DNA of 64,000 nucleotides from JADGRF01 sp035274465 (GTDB lineage Bacteria; Myxococcota_A; Polyangia; Polyangiales; JAFGIB01), in assembly GCA_035274465.1 (NCBI GenBank), contig DATEOF010000477.1, positions 1-64,000 on the forward strand. The letters are read 5' to 3'. Below the pieces are notes generated by a model that saw nothing but the letters and a program-made list of their open reading frames with translations, was not told the DNA's origin and searched no databases. Made by a program: the position numbers and the translations under genes. Below are positions 32,530-40,948 of this stretch, in pieces (positions within the stretch are counted from its first letter, which is position 1; each line of letters opens with the position of its first letter).

Positions 32530-32991
32530 ATGAGCAACGAGCAGCAACTGCTGACCTTCATCGTCGACGGCGCCGAGTACGCGGTCGACATCCTGCGCGT
32601 GCAGGAGATCCGCAGCTGGTCGACGCCCATGCCCATCCCGAATGCGCCGAACTTCATCAAGGGCGTGATCAACATCCGCGGCGAGGTGGTCGCGATCGCG
32701 GATCTGCGCGAGCGCCTCGGCATGCCCGTGATCGCCTACGGGCCCACCACGGTCATCGTCGTGCTGCTCCTCCAGGCGGGCGGGCGCGAGAAGGTGATGG
32801 GCGTGATCGTGGACGCGATGAGCGACGTGACCACCGTGCTGATCTCCACGATCAAGGCGCCGCCGACGTTTCGTCAGACCGGCGATGTGTCACTCGCCAA
32901 GGGCATCGTCACCTTGGAGACCAAGATGATCACGATCCTGGACGTGGATCGAATTTTCGATGGGTCCGGCGCGGCAGTCGCGGCGGCCTGA
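32530..32991 (+). CDS. cheW: Chemotaxis coupling protein CheW, second copy
   Basis: A 153-residue CheW with AVDILRVQEIRSW, NFIKGVINIRGEVVAIADLRERLG and MGVIVDAMSDVTTV, all in family order. I prefer the ATG at 32530 (GAGG-type site upstream) to the TTG at 32524. It bridges the second CheA and the soluble MCP that follows 29 bases later. Confidence 0.92.
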   Translation: MSNEQQLLTFIVDGAEYAVDILRVQEIRSWSTPMPIPNAPNFIKGVINIRGEVVAIADLRERLGMPVIAYGPTTVIVVLLLQAGGREKVMGVIVDAMSDVTTVLISTIKAPPTFRQTGDVSLAKGIVTLETKMITILDVDRIFDGSGAAVAAA

Positions 32992-33020
32992 AGATTTCTA
33001 TCGGACTCAGGGAAATGACC

Positions 33021-34139
33021 ATGGCACGCACCAAGAAGCCGCAAACCGCCAAGCGCAAGCAAGCACGACCCCGAGCTCGGAAGGACTCGGCCGCGCAGCA
33101 CGAGATCGAGCGCGTGATCGCGGCTGCGGTCGCGGGACGACTGACCGAGCGCATCGACGCGGAGCGCTGCGAGGGCTTCATGCGCACGGTGGCGACCGGC
33201 GTCAACCAGCTGCTGGAGTCGGTGAGCACGATGGTCTCACAGATCAACCAGGCCGCGGACGCGATCAGCGCCGGTGCGGGCGAGATCTCTCTGGGCAACG
33301 CCAACCTCAGCACGCGCACGCAGGAGCAGTCGACGGCGCTCGAGCAGACGGCCTCCAGCCTGGAGCAGCTGACGGCGACGGTGAAGCAAAACGCCAACAA
33401 CGCCAATCAAGCCAACCAGCTCGCGGCCGGTGCGCGCGAGGCTGCTGAAAAAGGTGGCCAGGTGGTGGGTGCCGCCGTCGGCGCCATGAGCGCGATCACG
33501 GATGCTTCGAAGAAGGTGGCGGACATCATCGGGGTGATCGAGCAGATCGCCTTCCAGACCAACATGCTCGCGCTCAACGCGGCGGTCGAAGCTGCGCGCG
33601 CCGGCGATCAAGGCCGCGGCTTCGCGGTGGTCGCCGCCGAGGTGCGCACGCTGGCACAGCGCAGCGCGTCGGCCGCGAAGGAGATCAAGGCGCTGATCCA
33701 GGACAGCCAGGAGAAGGTCGAGCAGGGCGCGAAGCTGGTGAACCGTTCGGGCGAGACGCTGAGCGAGATCGTGGGCTCTGTGAAGAAGGTGACCGACATC
33801 ATCGGAGAGATCGACGCCGCCAGCGAGCAGCAGGCCTCCGGCATCGACCAGATCAACTCGGCCATCTCGCAGATGGACAAGAACACGCAACAGAACGCCG
33901 CAATGGTCGAGCAGGCCTCGGCCGCGGCCGAGTCGATGACCGAGCAGGCGCGCAGCATGGCCGAGCTCGTGCGCTACTTCAAGGTCGGCGCCGGCGTGCC
34001 CGGAAGCTCCGAACGACAGCCCGCCAAGCGTGCCAGCGTCGCGAAGGCACGCACGCGCGACGAAGACACGCACGCGGGCACGGCGATGTTTTCGACGCGC
34101 CGTCCGCCTCCGCCGAATGGAGAGTGGAAGGAGTTTTGA
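33021..34139 (+). CDS. Cytoplasmic MCP with basic N-terminus, FrzCD-like
   Basis: A 372-residue receptor without membrane spans. Ten of the first 21 residues are Lys or Arg (KKPQTAKRKQARPRARK), followed by a short HAMP-like segment (about 40-75) and a complete signalling hairpin with tip IEQIAFQTNMLALNAAVEAARAG and AVVAAEVRTLAQRS. A Pro-rich linker leads to the C-terminus NGEWKEF, a W-x-x-F pentapeptide like the NWETF tail that tethers CheR/CheB. I prefer the ATG at 33021 (AGGGA 7 bases upstream) to 33015. The layout resembles Myxococcus FrzCD, whose basic N-terminus binds the nucleoid; DNA binding here is inference. Confidence 0.9.
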   Translation: MARTKKPQTAKRKQARPRARKDSAAQHEIERVIAAAVAGRLTERIDAERCEGFMRTVATGVNQLLESVSTMVSQINQAADAISAGAGEISLGNANLSTRTQEQSTALEQTASSLEQLTATVKQNANNANQANQLAAGAREAAEKGGQVVGAAVGAMSAITDASKKVADIIGVIEQIAFQTNMLALNAAVEAARAGDQGRGFAVVAAEVRTLAQRSASAAKEIKALIQDSQEKVEQGAKLVNRSGETLSEIVGSVKKVTDIIGEIDAASEQQASGIDQINSAISQMDKNTQQNAAMVEQASAAAESMTEQARSMAELVRYFKVGAGVPGSSERQPAKRASVAKARTRDEDTHAGTAMFSTRRPPPPNGEWKEF

Positions 34140-34160
34140 TCCAGGCCTTCTGAGGACGTG

Positions 34161-35201
34161 ATGGGAGAACGCCAGGTACGCGTACTGGTGGTGGATGACT
34201 CGGCGCTGGTGCGCAAGCTGCTCAGCGCGCTGCTCGAGGGCGATCCGGAGATCCAGGTGGTCGACACCGCGGCCGATCCCTACGAGGCGCGCGAGAAGAT
34301 CAAGCGACACGCACCAGACGTGATCACGCTCGACGTCGAGATGCCCAAGATGGATGGGCTGACCTTCTTGCGCAACATCATGCGCCTGCGGCCGATGCCG
34401 GTGGTGATGGTGTCGTCGCTGACCGACGAAGGCGCGGAGGTCACGATGGCTGCGCTGCAGATCGGCGCGGTGGACTTCGTGTCCAAGCCCAAGCTCGGCA
34501 TCGCCGAGGGTCTCCACGCGCTGGCCGAGGAGCTGCGGCTGAAGGTCAAGACAGCAGCCCGGGCGCGCGTGCGCTACCGAGAGCCTGTGGCCGCTCGTAC
34601 GACACCTGCGCGCAGCACAGAAGTTCGAACCACCGACCGCGTGATCGCCATCGGTGCGTCCACCGGCGGCACCGAAGCAGTCGCCGACGTGCTCGCAGCG
34701 CTGCCGCCCGACGCACCCGCGGTGCTGATCACCCAGCACATCCCCGAGCTCTTCAGCGCGCGCTTCGCCAAGCGCCTCGACGCCCACTCTGCCCTGGCCG
34801 TGAGCCTGGCGCGCGACGGCGATGCCGTGCTGCTCGGCCATGCCTACGTCGCGCCGGGCGACCACCACCTGCGCATCGTGCGCAGCGGCGCCAAGTACGA
34901 GTGCCGAGTGACCCGCGAAGCTCCGGTGAATCGTCACCGGCCATCGGTGGACGTGTTATTTAACTCCGTCGCAGCAGGCGTGGGCGCGAGCGCCATCGGC
35001 GTGATCCTGACGGGCATGGGCAGCGACGGCGCAGAGGGCCTGTTGGCGATGCGCAATGCCGGCGCAAGCACGATCGCGCAAGACCGAGAGTCCAGCGTGG
35101 TGTGGGGCATGCCGGGCGAGGCGGTAAAGCGCGGCGCGGCGGAATGCACCGTGGGACTGGATCAGGTCGCCGAACGCATCATGCAGTGGGCGCGGCGCTG
35201 A
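34161..35201 (+). CDS. cheB: Chemotaxis methylesterase CheB, second copy
   Basis: A 346-residue CheB. Receiver D in TLDVEMPKMDG and K in FVSKPK. Esterase Ser in IGASTGGTEAV, His in ITQHIPELF, Asp in GMGSDGAEG. GAGG lies 5 bases before the ATG at 34161. It directly follows the soluble MCP, whose W-x-x-F tail is a plausible docking site for it. It ends the long plus-strand chemosensory run; the next gene is unrelated in function. Confidence 0.94.
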   Translation: MGERQVRVLVVDDSALVRKLLSALLEGDPEIQVVDTAADPYEAREKIKRHAPDVITLDVEMPKMDGLTFLRNIMRLRPMPVVMVSSLTDEGAEVTMAALQIGAVDFVSKPKLGIAEGLHALAEELRLKVKTAARARVRYREPVAARTTPARSTEVRTTDRVIAIGASTGGTEAVADVLAALPPDAPAVLITQHIPELFSARFAKRLDAHSALAVSLARDGDAVLLGHAYVAPGDHHLRIVRSGAKYECRVTREAPVNRHRPSVDVLFNSVAAGVGASAIGVILTGMGSDGAEGLLAMRNAGASTIAQDRESSVVWGMPGEAVKRGAAECTVGLDQVAERIMQWARR

Positions 35202-35243
35202 TTGTCGCTTGCATTCTGGCAGAGATAGACGCACGAGGTGTTC

Positions 35244-36650
35244 ATGGAGCACTTCGACGCCATCATCCTCGGTGCGGGACAGGCGGGTCCACCGCTGGCC
35301 CAGCGCCTGACGAGCGCGGGCATGAAGGTCGCGCTGGTCGAGCGCAAGCTGTTTGGCGGGACCTGCGTGAACACGGGTTGCACGCCGACCAAGACGCTGG
35401 TCGCGAGCGCCTATGCGGCTCACCTGGCGCGGCGAGGCGCGGAGTACGGGTTGGTCGAGACGGGGCCCGTACGCGTGGACATGCCGAAGGTGAAGGCGCG
35501 CGCGGACGCCGTCAGCGGCAGGTCGCGCAAGAACATCGAGACCTGGTTGCGCGGCATGCAGAACTGCACCGTCATTCAGGGCCAGGCGCGTTTCGAACGC
35601 GCGGATTGCGTGCGCGTCGGCGACAGGCAGCTGCAGGCGCCGCGTGTCTTCATCAACGTGGGCGGCCGCGCGACCATCCCCGACTGGCCGCAGCTCGATC
35701 GCGTGCCCTACCTGACCAACACCACGATCCTGCAACTCGACCGCGTACCCGAGCACCTGGTGGTGGTCGGAGGCAGCTACATCGGGCTCGAGTTCGCGCA
35801 GATGTACCGGCGCTTCGGCGCGAAGGTCACGGTGGTGGAGAAGGGGCCGCGCCTGATCGGGCGCGAAGACGCCGATGTCTCCGATGCCATCCGCAAGATC
35901 TTCGAAGATGAAGGCATCTCCGTGCGCACCTCGGCGGAGTGCATCTCGCTCGCGCCGCACGCGCGCGGGGTCGCGGTGCGCGTGACGTGCCGGGAGGGCG
36001 AACCCGAGGTGATCGCCAGCGACGTGCTGCTCGCGGTCGGGCGCCGGCCCAACACTGACGACCTCGGGCTCGAACGCGCGGGCGTCGCGACCGACGAGCG
36101 CGGCTACATTCGCGTGGACGACGGCCTCGCGACCAATGTGCCGGGCATCTGGGCGCTGGGCGACTGCAACGGGCGCGGGGCATTCACGCACACCGCCTGG
36201 AACGACTACGAGATCGTCGCCGCCAACTTGCTCGATGGGGAGCAGCGCAAGCTCAGCGACCGCATCACCTGCTACGCGTTGTACATCGATCCACCGCTCG
36301 GCCGCGTGGGTATGACCGAGGCGGAGGTCCGCGCCAGCGGCAGGCCGTACGCCGTCGGTCAGCGCCCGATGACGCGCGTCAGTCGGGCGATCGAGAAGGG
36401 CGAGACAGGTGGCTTCATGCGCATCCTGGTCGACACCGAGACCCAGCGCATCCTCGGCGCATCGATCCTCGGCACGGGCGGCGACGAAGCCATCCACGGC
36501 GTGATCGACATGATGAACGCGGGCGCGCCCTACACCGCGCTGCGCTGGGCCGTACCGATCCACCCGACTGTGTCCGAGCTCCTACCCACCCTACTCGTGG
36601 AGCTCAAGCCATCTCACCAGAGCCCGGAGTCCTCCCAGCGTTCGAGCTGA
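35244..36650 (+). CDS. FAD/NAD(P) disulfide oxidoreductase, mercuric-reductase-like
   Basis: A 468-residue class I pyridine nucleotide-disulfide oxidoreductase. FAD site ILGAGQAGPPLA; redox-active C41 and C46 in GGTCVNTGCTPTKT; NAD(P) site VVVGGSYIGLEFAQ; second FAD motif WALGDCN; dimerisation domain with the conserved HPTVSELLPTL. It lacks the N-terminal heavy-metal domain and the C-terminal Cys pair of MerA. It could therefore reduce another disulfide, quinone or metal substrate. I start at the ATG at 35244 (GAGG 5 bases upstream), not the GTG at 35238. Its last 37 bases overlap the convergent metallo-hydrolase gene. Confidence 0.9.
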   Translation: MEHFDAIILGAGQAGPPLAQRLTSAGMKVALVERKLFGGTCVNTGCTPTKTLVASAYAAHLARRGAEYGLVETGPVRVDMPKVKARADAVSGRSRKNIETWLRGMQNCTVIQGQARFERADCVRVGDRQLQAPRVFINVGGRATIPDWPQLDRVPYLTNTTILQLDRVPEHLVVVGGSYIGLEFAQMYRRFGAKVTVVEKGPRLIGREDADVSDAIRKIFEDEGISVRTSAECISLAPHARGVAVRVTCREGEPEVIASDVLLAVGRRPNTDDLGLERAGVATDERGYIRVDDGLATNVPGIWALGDCNGRGAFTHTAWNDYEIVAANLLDGEQRKLSDRITCYALYIDPPLGRVGMTEAEVRASGRPYAVGQRPMTRVSRAIEKGETGGFMRILVDTETQRILGASILGTGGDEAIHGVIDMMNAGAPYTALRWAVPIHPTVSELLPTLLVELKPSHQSPESSQRSS

Positions 36651-37408
36651 TGGCGGATGATCTCGCGCAGGCGCTCGCGGCCGAAGCTGGCGCCGCGCCC
36701 GGCGTGGATCACGCGCACGTCCAGCTGCAACAGGCGCCGCAGCGTGCGTTCGTACTCGGCGATCGAGCTACCGGGCAGCTGATCGAGCAGCGGTCCATCG
36801 TAGACTGCATCACCCGAGAACAGCGTCTGCGTGGCGGGCTCCCACAGCGCGATGCTGCCCGGGGAGTGGCCCGGCACGTGCAGCACCTCGAAGCTGCGGT
36901 CGCCCAGGTCGAGTAGATCGCCGTCGTCCACTGCAGCCGTCAGCGGCGCGCCGCGCACGTGGTACAGCGAGGCGTCGAAGTCAGCGCTCGGCAGCGCGTT
37001 GAGCAGCTGGTCGGGCACCTCGTGGCCCGCAGCGCGTAGCTGCGAAACCAATTCACTGCCCAGGGTATCGGCGGTCAGGCCCTGGAAGCCGAGCGGCTCG
37101 GCCAACTCGTCCCACTCGGACACGTGGGCGATGCGCTCGGAGAACTCGTGTGCGCCGCCGATGTGATCGAAGTGGCTGTGGGTCAGCACCGCAGTGATCT
37201 GTCGATCCAACAGATCCGCCGCGGCCTCGCGCAAGCTGACCACGCCCAGGCCGGTGTCGACAATCAGATCGCGATCGCGGCCGCGCACGTGCCAGATGTT
37301 GCAGCGCACGAACGGATGGACGTGATTCTCACGGAGCAACGTGATGTCGTCCGCGAAGCGCTTGCGCGCGAACCAGGGTGCAACGGTTTGAGAACCGAGC
37401 GGTGCCAT
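36614..37408 (-). CDS. Metallo-beta-lactamase-fold hydrolase
   Basis: A 264-residue MBL-fold enzyme (glyoxalase II/lactonase-like). Metal-binding motif LTHSHFDHIGG, third His in VLHVPGHSPGSIALW, bridging Asp in LFSGDAVYDG and last His in VIHAGRG. All metal ligands are present, so a working dinuclear hydrolase is likely; the substrate (thioester, lactone or phosphodiester) is unknown. Start ATG at 37408 (MAPLGSQT); the open frame runs upstream without coding character. It overlaps the reductase gene tail to tail. Confidence 0.85.
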   Translation of the reverse strand: MAPLGSQTVAPWFARKRFADDITLLRENHVHPFVRCNIWHVRGRDRDLIVDTGLGVVSLREAAADLLDRQITAVLTHSHFDHIGGAHEFSERIAHVSEWDELAEPLGFQGLTADTLGSELVSQLRAAGHEVPDQLLNALPSADFDASLYHVRGAPLTAAVDDGDLLDLGDRSFEVLHVPGHSPGSIALWEPATQTLFSGDAVYDGPLLDQLPGSSIAEYERTLRRLLQLDVRVIHAGRGASFGRERLREIIRHQLERWEDSGLW

Positions 37409-37500
37409 GTGGGTCGCGAGTCTTGCGCCTGTTTGGCGCGGGGAGCAAGGTCGTCGCAGCGACGTGACGCACTTGCAACTCAGTTGAAACGCAACGCGAG

Positions 37501-38220
37501 TTAATTGTGCTCCAGCACGCGATCGAGGATTACGATTTTTTGCCAGATTGTCCGCGAAAGTCCCACGCACAGCTCCTCGACTGCGCTGGCTGCCGCGACT
37601 GTCGCCGAGTCTGACAATTCCTGAACATACAGCGCAGCGACCTTGCTGACTATTGCCAGTAGTTCGCTGCAATAGTCGAGGTAGCGCGTCAGCTCGAACG
37701 CAGACAGGTCGCGCTTCGGCGAAGACACCGTGTCGGATCGCGATGCCATCGCCGCTCGATCAGGATCCTTGGTCAGCTGATGCATGTCGATGATGTGCGC
37801 GAGCGAACGCAGCACGTGCAGCGCCGCGACCACCTTGGCGCGCTTGCGCCGCGTCTCGAGGCCCAGCAGGAAATAGACCGCGATGCCGACGAACACCAGA
37901 TCGTTGATCAGCGACTCGATGCTCTGTACCCAGTACGAGAAGCTGCGCACTTGCCCGTCGACCCGCAACGCGAACACTGCCAGGAGCACGATGCTGCACA
38001 AGCCCGCGGACAACACGAAGCCGGACGTGCGCAGCAAGTAGTGCGGCCGCGAAAGCCACGCAGCCACGTCTGCCGCCTCGAGCGCGACCTGCTCCACCTC
38101 GCGCGCGACTTGCGACAGCCCGGACTCCGGGAAGCGCTCGGCGATCCGCTGACCGAGCGCGCGCGCCGTGACTACGATGTGATGCGCGCTGAGCGCGCGA
38201 AAGCGGGGATCAGGAGACAT
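37501..38220 (-). CDS. Hypothetical membrane protein with two spans
   Basis: A 239-residue protein. A helical cytosolic N-terminus (about 1-70) is followed by two hydrophobic segments: about 73-92 (TSGFVLSAGLCSIVLLAVFAL) and about 103-125 (INDLVFVGIAVYFLLGLE). A second helical domain of about 110 residues contains the motif LHVLRSLAHIIDMHQLTKDP. Related proteins of this layout occur widely, but I cannot name a function. It lies 13 bases downstream of the flotillin gene on the same strand, so it may belong to the membrane-organisation operon. Confidence 0.7.
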   Translation of the reverse strand: MSPDPRFRALSAHHIVVTARALGQRIAERFPESGLSQVAREVEQVALEAADVAAWLSRPHYLLRTSGFVLSAGLCSIVLLAVFALRVDGQVRSFSYWVQSIESLINDLVFVGIAVYFLLGLETRRKRAKVVAALHVLRSLAHIIDMHQLTKDPDRAAMASRSDTVSSPKRDLSAFELTRYLDYCSELLAIVSKVAALYVQELSDSATVAAASAVEELCVGLSRTIWQKIVILDRVLEHN

Positions 38221-38233
38221 GCTGCCGGATGTT

Positions 38234-39781
38234 TCAAGCGGGGCGCCGGCCGGCTTCGCCTTCCGTGGCCTGCCCCAGGTACTCTGGTAGCTCCACGCCG
38301 GCCATCTTGGCAACTTCGTGCAGCGGCGGAATGCTCTTGATCAAGCTGGCCGCAAAGTTGGCCGTGGAGGAGCCGTTCTGGCCTCCCCCGCCGTCCCAGA
38401 CCGTGACCTTGTCGATCTTGAGGTTCTTGATCGCGGACACTTGAGCTTCGACGAGGTGTTCGATCTTCTCGATCATGAGCAGCGAGGCGGCAGCGCGCGC
38501 GTCGCCGCCGCAGCTCTCGACCAGCGCGCGATAGCCGTCCGCCTTGCTCTGCAGGACCTTCCGCAGACCTTCGGCTTCCGCCTCGTAGCGGGCGCGCGTG
38601 GCGTCCGCATCGCCCTTGGCGCGCAGTCGCGCCTGCTCGGCGTCGGCCGCCGCGAGGATCTCCGCCTTGCGCTTGTCGATCTCCTGGCGCACGACTTCGC
38701 TGGCAGTCAAGCGCTGCGCCTCCGCGCGGGCCTGCGCTTCCTGGATCTTGGTCTCGGCATCGCGCGACGCGACCTCCGCCAGGCGATGAGCCTCGGCGGC
38801 CTTGACCGACAGCTCGGCGTTGCTGAGCGCGATGTTGGCCCGCGCCACGTTCTCGCCGGAGATCGCGTCGGCTTCGCGCTGTTGCACGAACACGCGCTGA
38901 TCGGCCTCGGCAGCCTTCTTGCCCTTCGTCGCCTCGGCGGTGTTCTGGGCCAGCGCGATGTCGCGATTGCGGACCGCTTCAGACTCACCGATCGCCGCGT
39001 GCGTCTCGCGTTGCTGCACGAACACGCGTTGCTCGGCTTGCGCGGCCTTCTGGCCCTTGACCGACTCGGCTTCGTTGACGGCGACCTGGACCTGTTGCTC
39101 ACGGTGCGCGAGCGACTGACCGATCGCGCCGATCTTCTCTTGCTCGGCGACGTCGACCCGAGCGCGGAAGATCGCCTCGGCGGCTGCCTTCTTGCCGATG
39201 CTCTCGATGTAGTTCGACTCGTCGGTGATGTCCGTGATGTTGACGTTGATCAGGTACAAGCCGATCTTGTTCAGCTCCGGCTCGACGTTCTTGCGGATCT
39301 GTTCGAGGAAGCTCTCACGGTCCTGGTTGATCTGTTCGATGGTCAGCGAGGCGACAGTCAGACGCAGCTGACCAAAGATGATCTCGCGGGCCATCTCCTC
39401 GATCTCGCCCGCGTTCAGGTTGAGCAGGCGCTCCGCCGCGTTGCTCATGGTCGCCGAGTGGGTGCTCACGCCGACAGTGAACGTGCTCGGCACGTTGATG
39501 CGGATGTTCTGCAGCGACAGCGCGTTGCGCAGGTCGATGCCGATCGAGAGCGGCGTCAGGCTCAGGTAGCGATAGTCCTGGATCAGCGGCCAGATGAAGG
39601 CGCCACCGCCGTGGATGCAGCGAGACGACAGGCCCTCGCCCACCTTACCGAAGATGACGAGAACCTGATCGGAAGGGCAACGCTTGTAGCGCGCAGCCAG
39701 GAACATCAGCGTCGCCACGACCAGGACGACGAAGGTGACCACCACGACGGCCCACAAGCCGAAGGACTCTTGCGATATCAC
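38234..39781 (-). CDS. Flotillin-like SPFH membrane scaffold protein
   Basis: A 515-residue flotillin (YuaG/FloT type). N-terminal membrane anchor about 8-30, SPFH domain about 32-210 (SDQVLVIFGKVGEGLSSRCIHGGG), then a long Glu/Ala-rich coiled coil rich in QRVFVQQRE and ending in the flotillin C-terminal domain (LLMIEKIEHLVEAQVSAIKNLKIDKVTVWDGG). The coiled coil contains a near-perfect internal duplication described under findings. Flotillins cluster lipids and recruit partner proteins. It follows the NfeD gene by 16 bases, the usual arrangement for this pair. Confidence 0.93.
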   Translation of the reverse strand: MISQESFGLWAVVVVTFVVLVVATLMFLAARYKRCPSDQVLVIFGKVGEGLSSRCIHGGGAFIWPLIQDYRYLSLTPLSIGIDLRNALSLQNIRINVPSTFTVGVSTHSATMSNAAERLLNLNAGEIEEMAREIIFGQLRLTVASLTIEQINQDRESFLEQIRKNVEPELNKIGLYLINVNITDITDESNYIESIGKKAAAEAIFRARVDVAEQEKIGAIGQSLAHREQQVQVAVNEAESVKGQKAAQAEQRVFVQQRETHAAIGESEAVRNRDIALAQNTAEATKGKKAAEADQRVFVQQREADAISGENVARANIALSNAELSVKAAEAHRLAEVASRDAETKIQEAQARAEAQRLTASEVVRQEIDKRKAEILAAADAEQARLRAKGDADATRARYEAEAEGLRKVLQSKADGYRALVESCGGDARAAASLLMIEKIEHLVEAQVSAIKNLKIDKVTVWDGGGGQNGSSTANFAASLIKSIPPLHEVAKMAGVELPEYLGQATEGEAGRRPA

Positions 39782-39797
39782 GATACCCCTCCCGACC

Positions 39798-40352
39798 TCA
39801 CAGCTTGCCTATCACCAACGAACCGTCGGGGTTCGCACGCACCACGCGCACGCGCGTCCCCGTCTCGTACACCGATTTGTCCTCGGACACCGCGTCGGCG
39901 GTGGCCGATCGGCTCTGCACGGTCACCGTCACCTTGCCAGGCTTGTCCGGCGCGATGCGCAGGTAGACGGTGGCCTCGGCCCCGACGGCGTTCTTCATGT
40001 CGAGGTTGCCGCTGCCCTCCAGCTGCTTGGCCGCACGGAAGATGCGCGTGATCACCAGCGTGGTGAGCGTGCCGCCCATGGCTGCACCCATCAGGGCGAA
40101 CGGTGCCGGCCAGCCGCTGCCGTCGCGGAGGGCCAGGCCGGTCAGGCCGAACATGGCGAAGAACGCGCTCAACCCCTGGAGCGAGAGCAGCTTGAACGCC
40201 GTATCGGCCGAGGTGTGCCCGGTGGGCGCACCGTGGTGCCCCCCGAAGTCGATGTCCGCATCGCCCGCGCCCATCGCCGACAACACCAGCTGCGCGACGA
40301 AGAGTGCGCCCCCGAGTACGGCTGCGTACAGAAACAAGTCGTGCAACGTCAC
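39798..40352 (-). CDS. NfeD-family membrane protein (YuaF-like)
   Basis: A 184-residue protein with three to four membrane segments (about 5-25, 55-75, 80-105), followed by a C-terminal soluble OB-fold-like domain with GAEATVYLRIAPDKPGKVTVTVQ and a VRVVRANPDGSLVIGKL end, as in NfeD1b partners of flotillin. I annotate the GTG at 40352; a TTG at 40346 has better spacing to AAGAGG and may be the true start. It is the first gene of the flotillin operon and faces the DUF4407 operon across 233 bases. Confidence 0.82.
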   Translation of the reverse strand: MTLHDLFLYAAVLGGALFVAQLVLSAMGAGDADIDFGGHHGAPTGHTSADTAFKLLSLQGLSAFFAMFGLTGLALRDGSGWPAPFALMGAAMGGTLTTLVITRIFRAAKQLEGSGNLDMKNAVGAEATVYLRIAPDKPGKVTVTVQSRSATADAVSEDKSVYETGTRVRVVRANPDGSLVIGKL

Positions 40353-40585
40353 CCTCTTATTGGCCCTAGAGGAGCCTACACGAGAAGTGGTCTGACTGAT
40401 GCATGGATCGAGCGCAGCCGCCGCTTTCAACGCGTCTTGCGACAAGGTGCGAGTAACCCCGCGCGAGTGCGAAACATCGGCTGAACGTTCGAAGCAGTTG
40501 TGTCCGAGCAAGCGTCACTGCACACTCGCGTGTTAGCCTGAACGCGTAAGATCGCGTAGGCTGACGTCGTTCTACGGGGGTTCGT

Positions 40586-40948
40586 TTGCGTACACGGATA
40601 GTCGCGGGGGGCCCGCAGCGAGTGGCGGTCACCGTCGATCGGCAGGTGCGCGTGCGCGTGGCCGGAGTGGCCTACGGCTTCGTGCGGTGCCGCGGGGAAC
40701 GGCGCTGGGTGTGGGGGCGGTTCGACCTGACGTTTCGCGTCTCGAAGCCCAGTGCCGGGAAGCTCACCGTGGTGGCTTGGGGGCTGGGCGGCAGGGCCAG
40801 CTACTCGGTGGAAGTGGGGCCACTGCACGATCTACGCGCGCCGCTCGCGCCGCGCTTGCTCCCGCTACCGCGGGTTCGCCCGAGGGTGCCACGCGTGGCG
40901 CCGCTGTCGGCGGCGACCATCGCGCGCATCGCGGCCGGGGGTTCATGA
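40586..40948 (+). CDS. Small Arg/Val-rich protein, first gene of the membrane operon
   Basis: A 120-residue protein starting at TTG (GGGGG upstream) or possibly a GTG at 40625. It is predicted to be beta-rich in its first 75 residues, followed by a Pro/Arg-rich tail. No signal peptide or named family. Its stop overlaps the ATG of the DUF4407-like gene (ATGA), which is the main reason to accept it as real. It may be an accessory subunit of that complex. Confidence 0.55.
   Translation: MRTRIVAGGPQRVAVTVDRQVRVRVAGVAYGFVRCRGERRWVWGRFDLTFRVSKPSAGKLTVVAWGLGGRASYSVEVGPLHDLRAPLAPRLLPLPRVRPRVPRVAPLSAATIARIAAGGS

Noticed and set aside
29839..32547. Minus-strand open frame of 902 codons across the second CheA
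   Set aside because: Antisense to a CheA with all catalytic motifs; translation is Arg/His/Gln-rich with no recognisable domain.
40353..40585. Specific promoter pair between NfeD and the DUF4407 operon
   Set aside because: The 233-base gap should hold both promoters, but no convincing -35/-10 pair was found; the only inverted repeat (GTTAGCCT / AGGCTGAC) is imperfect and short.
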